64,000 nucleotides of DNA from Chenopodium formosanum (lineage: Eukaryota; Streptophyta; Magnoliopsida; Caryophyllales; Amaranthaceae): assembly GCA_024500155.1 (NCBI GenBank), contig CM044879.1:9057572-9121571 (forward strand). The letters run 5' to 3'. The notes below the pieces were generated by a model. The model made no database searches. It saw only the letters and a list, made by a program, of their open reading frames with translations, and was not told the DNA's origin. The position numbers were made by a program, and so were the translations under genes. Position 1 is the stretch's first letter; each line of letters starts with the position of its first letter. Shown here in pieces: positions 57,909 to 64,000 of the stretch.

Positions 57909-60261
57909 TAAAAATTCTACAATGTCATTTTTTAAAAATGACACCACAATATATTGATGTGGCGAAATCTAATTGGACCATATTTAGTATTTTGATTTCT
58001 ATTTTGAATTATCTTAAACGTTTTCAATGTATTAAAATTGTATTTATATTATGTATTCAATATAATACATGTATTTTTTTCAAATTCATAATCATTATTA
58101 TGAAAATCCATTTGGTTACCATGCTGAACCACCAACTCCCAAACCACTACAACCCATTAACTCACCATTGCAACCCAGCAGCAAATCAATCACCTCCACC
58201 AATAAACAGAGCAGCCACTGCACCGCTACAGCATACGGAGTGTTGTTTTGCTACTCCACCCACCGTACCGCCGCTACAACAGCCACCGGTAGCCTTCTCG
58301 CTGCTCCACCCATCGCATCGCTCCACCCATCGATCGCACCGCTACAACAACCACCAATCTGCTGCATCATACACTTTAACCAATTCATCCCCACAACCAT
58401 ATCATCACCGCCTAGCTCACAATCGCACAACACCTTTTTCCGTCACCAACGCAACCATCACCTTCAATCCACACTTCACCAACAACACCAAAATGCAGCA
58501 GCCATTGCGATAATTAGACCTTCCGATCCACCATCAATTACAACAATTCTCTACCCAATTACAACAATTTCAACCTCCAATCACGGCAACAACCACCACC
58601 TTCAATTCACGCTTCACCAACAACACCAAAACGCATTAGCAATTACGACAAGTAGAACCTCCAATCCACCATCAATTACACCAATTCGCCACCCAATTAC
58701 GACAATTCCGACCATCAATTGAACCAACAACTTCGAATTGTGCTCAATTGAAGACATGGAAGGTGCACCACCAACTCCCAAACCACTACAACCCATTAAC
58801 TCACCATTGCAACCCAGTAGCAAATCAATCACCTCCACCCATAAACAGAGCAGCCACTGCACCACTACAGCATACGGAGTGTTGTTTTGCTAGCTACTCC
58901 ACCCACCGTACCGCCGCTACAACAGCCACCGGTATCCTCTCGCTGCTCCACCCATCGCACCGCTCCACCCATCGATTGCACCGCTACAACAACCACCAAT
59001 CTGCTGCATCATACACTTTAACCAATTCATCCTCGCAACCATATCATCACCGCCTAGCTCACAACCGCACAACACCTTTTTCCGTCACCAACGCAACCAT
59101 CACCTTCAATCCACACTTCACCAACAACACCAAAATGCAGCAGCCATTGCGACAATTAGACCCTCCGATCCACTATCAATTACAACAATTCTCTACCCAA
59201 TTACAACAATTTCGACCTCCAATCACGGCAACAGCCACCACCTTCAATTCACGCTTCACCAACAACACCAAAACGCAGTAGCAATTACGACAAGTAGAAC
59301 CTCCGATCCACCATCAATTACACCAATTCGCCACCCAATTACGACAATTCCGACCATCAATTGAACCAACAACTTCGAATTGTGCTCAATTGGAGACATC
59401 GAAGGTGCACCACCAACTCCCAAACCACTACAACCCATTAACACACCATTGCAACCCAGCAGCAAATCAATCACCTCCACCCATAAACAGAGCAGCCACT
59501 GCACCGCTACAGCATACAGAGTGTTGTTTTGCTACTCCACCATCCGTACCGCCGCTACAACAGCCACCGGTATCCTTCTCGTTGCTAGACCCATCGCACC
59601 ACTCCACCCATCGATCGCACCGCTACAACAGCCACCAATCTGCTGCATCATACACTTTAACCAATTCATCCCCGCAACCATATCATCACTGCCTAGCTCA
59701 CAACCGCACAACACCTTTTTCCGCCACCAACGTAACCATCACCTTCAATCCACACTTCACCAACAACACCAAAATATAGCAGCCAGTGCGACAATTAGAC
59801 CCTCCGATCCACCATTACAACAATTCTCTACCCAATTACAACAATTTCGACCTCCAATCACGGCAACAGCCACCTCCTTCAATTCACGCTTCACCAACAA
59901 CACCAAAACGCAGTAGCAATTACGACAAGTAGAACCTCCAATCCACCATCAATTACACCAATTCGCCACCCAATTACGACAATTCCGACCATCAATTGAA
60001 CCAACAACTTCGAATTGTGCTCAATTGAAGACATGGAAGGTGCATTCATGGAAGCAGACTCGAAAATAATTTACAAAAATAAAATTAGATTTTTAAATAC
60101 TATAATTTTGTATTTTTACAAAAATACATGTATTTACCATAATACATACATGTATAGTACAATTTAGCTTTTAAAAATAAATGAAAAATTAACCAACCAT
60201 AACATGCCACATCATCATGTTATGGTGTCCTTTTTTTAAAAATGACACAGTAGAATTATCC
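57909..60261. mobile_element. Mutator-like element filled with tandem repeats, at the CRK 3' end
   Basis: A perfect 9-bp direct repeat, TACTTGATG, flanks the unit (57900-57908 and 60262-60270). The ends are inverted over about 55 bp: AATTCTACAATGTCATTTTT ... CACCACAATATATTGATGTGGC against GCCACATCATCATGTTATGGTG ... AATGACACAGTAGAATT. TIR length and 9-bp target fit a non-autonomous Mutator-like element. Between the arms there is almost only a three-copy ~640-bp tandem array. It begins 31 bp after the CRK stop codon, so it lies in that gene's 3' untranslated or terminator region and may change its polyadenylation (inference). Confidence 0.9.
58129..60047. repeat. Three tandem copies of a ~640-bp repeat
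   Basis: CCACCAACTCCCAAACCAC begins copies at 58129, 58768 and 59410, spacing 639 and 642 bp. Copies are nearly identical, with scattered substitutions and a few indels. Each junction reads GACATGGAAGGTGCA or a one-base variant. The unit is CA-rich (ACAACCACC, CACCAACAAC) and gives long frames coding Pro/Gln/Thr-rich sequence on + and Leu/Val-rich on -. Frames break between copies and show no domain, so I do not call a gene. Confidence 0.93.
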
Positions 60262-60270
60262 TACTTGATG

Positions 60271-60495
60271 AAGTATCAATTCGTGAGATATGAGATGTAT
60301 TTTATGATTTCTCTGTTTTTTAGTATTTAACTTTAATTTTGTCTTACATAACAATGCAAAAATAGAGTCTAACAAATTCATATATTTGGAAGACCTTTTG
60401 ATGATTGATGAAGCGAACACATCAACACACCTAAGTGGTAAATTGTAATTATACTTCAAAGACACAATTCTAGATGTCATTTTCAACTCTTTCAT
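60271..60495. other. Displaced CRK 3' flank
   Basis: By the target duplication, this sequence directly followed the CRK stop region before the insertion. It is AT-rich, with no gene seen. Confidence 0.5.
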
Positions 60496-60499
60496 GGAG

Positions 60500-60965
60500 C
60501 TCCCTTCATATAGTGGTTGCTCAGATCAATTTTCTTTAAAAGCTCAATAAACTCCTTCGCTTGAGCATTTGGCTCCAACTCCATTCCACTAGGCTCTCTA
60601 GTAGCCGACGGCTCATGGATATTCCTAAAAGCATCGAAAACGATTTAACGGTATAAATTAGGTTGCTGTGATGTGGATTGAGGGAACTCCTCACCATGTG
60701 ACAACCAGCCGTAGTAATCAGGTATGAAACCCTTCGTGTACAAATGCACTTTGATTGTATATGCTTCATGAAAATGTACGTTCTTGCATTTCGGATATGA
60801 GCATCGAACAGAATCCTTGAATTGCTTTTGGTCATTTTTTAGATTTGCTTTGCAAAAGTCAATAAATTCATCGACTTCTCTCAAGAATTCAGGCCTCAAG
60901 CCTCAAGGTATGCCTTTCGTCATATCTGTCATACATCCACCAGCGCTCTGCCGTTTTAATGGTGA
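60500..60965 (-). pseudogene. CACTA transposase N-terminal remnant
   Basis: On the minus strand the frames give WWMYDRYDERHTLR, then PEFLREVDEFIDFCKANL ... CSYPKCKNVHF ... IKVHLYTKGFIPDYYGWLSHGE, then EPNAQAKEFIELLKKID. This is the transposase-associated domain and the following linker of a TNP2-type protein, comparable with the N-terminus of the transposase at 7273. A 7-bp duplication (TTGAGGC twice, near 60897) shifts the frame at the start, and a second frame break lies near 60645. Nothing of the catalytic core follows and no CACTA ends were found around it. Confidence 0.8.
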
Positions 60966-61976
60966 CAAATCCTAGAATTCTTGACCAATTCAATCACAAT
61001 AATCAATAACAACCAACATGCTTAGCTTTCAATAGAAAATGTTTCTATATGCCATGTATGTATATTAATATTACCCGTCCAAAGGTCCTTATCACTCCAA
61101 CCTAATCATCTTTAGACGTCTAACCCCACTTAGTGAATATATCCAAAGTTTTCGCTTCTATGTAAAATCCAGCAGCATTTCCCATGAGTTCTCCAAGTAC
61201 ACATTGTCAGCATCTTTTAAGCTTACATATGTACCCAAAGAACAACATTGACCACTTAAGTAAGGTCAACGTACAAGTATAATAGGGGTGTTAAAAAAAA
61301 CCTGACCCGGTTGTCCCGTCCCTATTACCCGATAACCCGTAAAAAAACCCAATGAAAAATAAACAATTTTATAAGTTTTTTTTTTTCGGGTCAAGTACCC
61401 GTCCCGCTAAAATAACAGTTTCGTGGGCCGGGACATGGGGCAACCTTTGCTATTCTCAGGTACCCGGATACCCGTTAAAAAAAATCAATTAAGTTTGTTA
61501 CTCCCTCAACCAGCCCAACAGACCATTTATACTTAAGGTTTCATTTTTTTCACTCCCCCCCCCCAAAAAAAAATAGCCACCATCAGTCAGATTTCTTCTC
61601 AATCTCCTTTCTCTTTCTTGCGCCTCATCTCCTCCCTCAAAAAAATCATCTTAATCAATTCCTCTTTCGAATTTCGACTCGATTCATCCTCGAACTTCAA
61701 TCGATCTCAAGTTAGTTTTATTTGTACTATTTTCGTAGTATTTTTGTAGTTTTTTAGTTTTTATTAATCTAATTTCTTTAACATCAATTGCTAGATCTAA
61801 ACATTTCTCATTTTCATCAGTTTAATCATTCTTCTCACCACCTCAAGTTAATTTGTTGTAATTTTTGTTCACTGTTATTTGTGAAGGAATTGTGTCTTCG
61901 ATAAGTGCAATTACTAGATATATCAAGGATCACTATTATGGAGATAATAAGTTCATTCTATTGGGACGTCATCCTC
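60966..61976. other. Intergenic DNA before the LTR
   Basis: No gene supported. A GACCCG/GGGTACCCG-rich tract (61300-61470) resembles those near 50050 and 51950. A CT-rich stretch (61590-61700) ending at a possible donor (CTCAAGTTAG) looks like an old leader exon. Confidence 0.4.
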
Positions 61977-62670
61977 TGTTGCTAGACTATGAGAGATGAT
62001 CTTTGGGCTAGTCAAATAGCCCAAAGCCTTTTAGAATGGATCCTATATTGGTCACACACAAGGGTATTGGGTTAAGCAAGTTAGAGGCCCATTAATGGGC
62101 CTCATGAGCAATCAATTAGTCATAAGAATGAGTGGGCTAAGTATATTTTGAGTGGGATAAGGAAGTGGGCTTGGATTTGGACTTGGGCTATTATTTAGAG
62201 ATGTGATCTATAAATAATAGCCTTGCCTAGGGTTGAATACACAAGTCACAATTGACAATACAGTGAATTGTGAATCAAGCAACCATCATCCAAGAGCCCT
62301 CATCCTCCCTCTCTCACACGCACGCCTCTCCTCCCCTCTCACCCACGGCCGGCCACCCCTAGTGGCCACGTGGTGTTGCGCGGTGGTTCTTGCCTGGTTG
62401 ATCGTTCGTCCATCTCCGTAGAAGGTCGATAGAAGTGTTCTTTCGCGACTAACTAGCATTAGTGGAGGTCTTAATCTGTGCCCGTGGACCAAGTAGAGGA
62501 ATCGCATTTGAGGTTCTTTATCTCCCCATTGTTCTTGCTCAATCATCATGGAATCACGCTTCAAAGGTATAATTCTTACTTCTTTATGTGTTATGCATGA
62601 GATCCTTGGTTTGGTGCTATATGAATATGATTCATGTTAATTTCGCGTTTAGTACCTATAATCTCCTACA
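61977..62670 (+). mobile_element. 5' LTR of an LTR retrotransposon
   Basis: The right end ...CTCCTACA is followed at once by GTGGTATCAG, the usual primer-binding site complementary to initiator Met-tRNA, which fixes the LTR end at 62670. A TG start at 61977 (TGTTGCTAGAC) is the best candidate, giving 694 bp; the left limit is uncertain because the 3' LTR is outside the window. A TATA box (62209) and a GC-richer tract with transcript-like features follow. Confidence 0.65.
62209..62216 (+). promoter_or_regulatory. TATA box in the LTR
   Basis: TATAAATA within the LTR, about 460 bp before its end, a plausible start of the R region. Confidence 0.5.
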
Positions 62671-62671
62671 G

Positions 62672-62680
62672 TGGTATCAG
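62672..62680 (+). other. Primer-binding site, Met-tRNA type
   Basis: TGGTATCAG one base after the LTR end. Plant elements primed by initiator Met-tRNA usually read TGGTATCAGAGC; here TTAGCC follows, so the match is only nine bases. Confidence 0.65.
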
Positions 62681-64000
62681 TTAGCCTCTTGCATTTACAT
62701 ATATTGAGTAATAATTCTTTGATAATCCACAATTTTAATTCAATTAGGAGGGAGAATAATTTAATTATGAGTCAATTGTTATTTTAAATGTGATTTAACA
62801 ATATAGAATCATTAAAGGTGTTTTATTTGCTCCATATTAGCCATCAATTTGATCCGTTTTTGCCCCAAATTAATCGAAAAAATTCGAACCCCTAAACCCT
62901 AATTTCGAAAATTTCGAAATTTAAACCCTAATTTGTGAAATTTTGTGTTTAAATTTTGATTTATTTCGATGGTAATATGTTTAAGGAATTTAATCTATTT
63001 GATTACATGTTAAAATTATGAATTTTTCATGATCAAATTATTTAATTTAAATGTTAAATTAAATTGGGGATTAATTTCATCAAGAACCTAATTTCAAAAT
63101 TGAATGTGATTTAATTTTGGGATTAATAGGACCACATAAAGTTTAATTGATTTTTACAAAATATGTTTTGTTTTAATTAATTAAAATTAAAAAAAAAAGG
63201 GAAAGAACAGCAGCAGCACCGCGGCTGGGTGGCGCTGCCACGGTGGTGCCGCTGCTGGTGGTCCAGGAGGGAGGGGGCGGGGGTGGGTCAGGCAGCAAGG
63301 AGCAGCGCAGCAGTGCACCACCCCTTGCGTGTGCTGCTGCTGCTGTTCCTGCGTCACTGCAGGGGCAGCGCACACCGTAAGGTGTGCGGCCACCGTGGCC
63401 GGCTTCGGCTGGCCACACCACGGTGGCTGACGCGACCTTTTTCAAAAAAAAAAAAAAATTTTATTTTTATTTTATTTTAAAAATAAAATCAGTTTTCAAA
63501 TTTAAAAAAAAAAAAATAATAAGAGGATAAGTTTAAATTTTGAAAAGATAATTAATAAATTTAAAGTTGTTATTTTTGTTAAGTTTTGGATAATTATGGA
63601 GCAAAAGATTCTATAAGGATAATAATTGATTAAATAATATGATTATCTCATAATTATTTATGGATAATAATTGATTTAAAATATGTGATTGGCAAGTAAT
63701 TAGGATAGAATTCCTAAATTATTTAGGATAATCATGGAAAATAAATATGATTTATATTCCATAATTTCAAATAAGATTTGATTCTATCTCATACCTAAAT
63801 TGAAATATATGATATTTTATAATTGGTTATGATTAATATATGATATTATCTAATTACAGTAATTAATTAAAATATGAGATATTTATAGCCATGTTTCCTT
63901 CATTATGATCAACAGATGTTATAGTTTAGGAAAGCATGATGAGTGATTTATTATATGGCACTTTATAATATATGATATTGTTTATTGCTATATATAGACT
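62681..64000 (+). mobile_element. Internal part of the LTR retrotransposon, cut by the window end
   Basis: No gag or pol frame is seen in these 1.3 kb, which are AT-rich apart from a GC-rich island at about 63205-63440 (GCAGCAGCAGC and GGTGCCGCTGCTG phrases). It could be a long leader or a non-coding element. The rest lies beyond the window. Confidence 0.5.

Noticed and set aside
57938..59916. Overlapping long frames coding Pro/Gln/Thr-rich proteins
   Set aside because: They track the 640-bp tandem repeat, occur in several frames on both strands and break between copies; no domain or start context supports a gene.
62889..62935. AAACCCTAA phrases as interstitial telomere repeat
   Set aside because: Only two or three scattered copies in AT-rich DNA, not a tandem array.
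63173..63480. Frames on both strands in a GC-rich island
   Set aside because: Three overlapping frames on opposite strands arise from GC-rich triplet-like sequence; no gag or pol motif is visible.

Overview
This is a repeat-dense nuclear window from a flowering plant. Evidence: GT-AG introns, a cysteine-rich receptor-like kinase (CRK), a FAR1/MULE transposase, CACTA, Stowaway, Helitron, Harbinger-like and LTR elements, and AT-rich spacers with (TA)n and (AAT)n runs. The overall style suggests a eudicot, perhaps Caryophyllales, but the sequence alone does not prove the family. No viral, CRISPR or bacterial features were seen.

Layout. (1) 1-15.6 kb: two CACTA transposons side by side, a 3.5 kb non-autonomous copy (1150-4657) and a 10.8 kb copy (4841-15599). 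The large copy carries a decayed TNP2-like transposase and an apparently open Transposase_24-like second gene. Both have matching 3-bp target duplications. (2) 16-18.2 kb: a dead fragment of CRK exon 1, split exactly by a third CACTA element. (3) 18.5-18.8 kb: a lone CACTA 3' terminus. (4) 19.8-35.6 kb: a block of transposon-type genes. It holds a multi-exon Ulp1-like (C48) peptidase gene on +, a two-exon gene with a LINE-type endonuclease fold on -, a small ORF on + cut by a fourth CACTA, and a FAR1/MULE transposase on -. The peptidase and the transposase are disabled by scattered stops, frameshifts and a lost splice donor. A recurring GTAC-centred motif and a duplicated segment in the noncoding parts suggest one large Mutator-like element or a nest of related ones. 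(5) 36-44.6 kb: intergenic DNA with Stowaway MITEs, head-to-tail Helitron-like units, microsatellites and a palindrome-ended element with 9-bp target duplications. (6) 44.7-46.4 kb: a two-exon gene for a 70-residue predicted secreted peptide. (7) 47.2-49.8 kb: a Harbinger-like foldback element containing a fifth CACTA. (8) 50.1-51.6 kb: a tRNA-derived SINE and a long-TIR Mutator-like MITE. (9) 52.9-57.9 kb: an intact seven-exon CRK gene (672 residues), the best conventional gene here. (10) 57.9-60.3 kb: a Mutator-like element with perfect 9-bp target duplications, 31 bp past the CRK stop, filled by three tandem ~640-bp repeats. (11) 60.5-61 kb: a CACTA transposase remnant. (12) 61.98 kb to the end: the 5' LTR, primer-binding site and start of the body of an LTR retrotransposon that runs off the window.

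The window records repeated cut-and-paste insertion. Removing each CACTA plus one target duplication restores the interrupted coding sequence in two cases. The least expected pattern is a set of at least nine very short insertions, each with an A or T run and each flanked by direct repeats of 8-18 bp, which look like hyper-truncated retroposons. The only host genes I can support are the CRK and the small secreted peptide; everything else coding is transposon-derived or degenerate.
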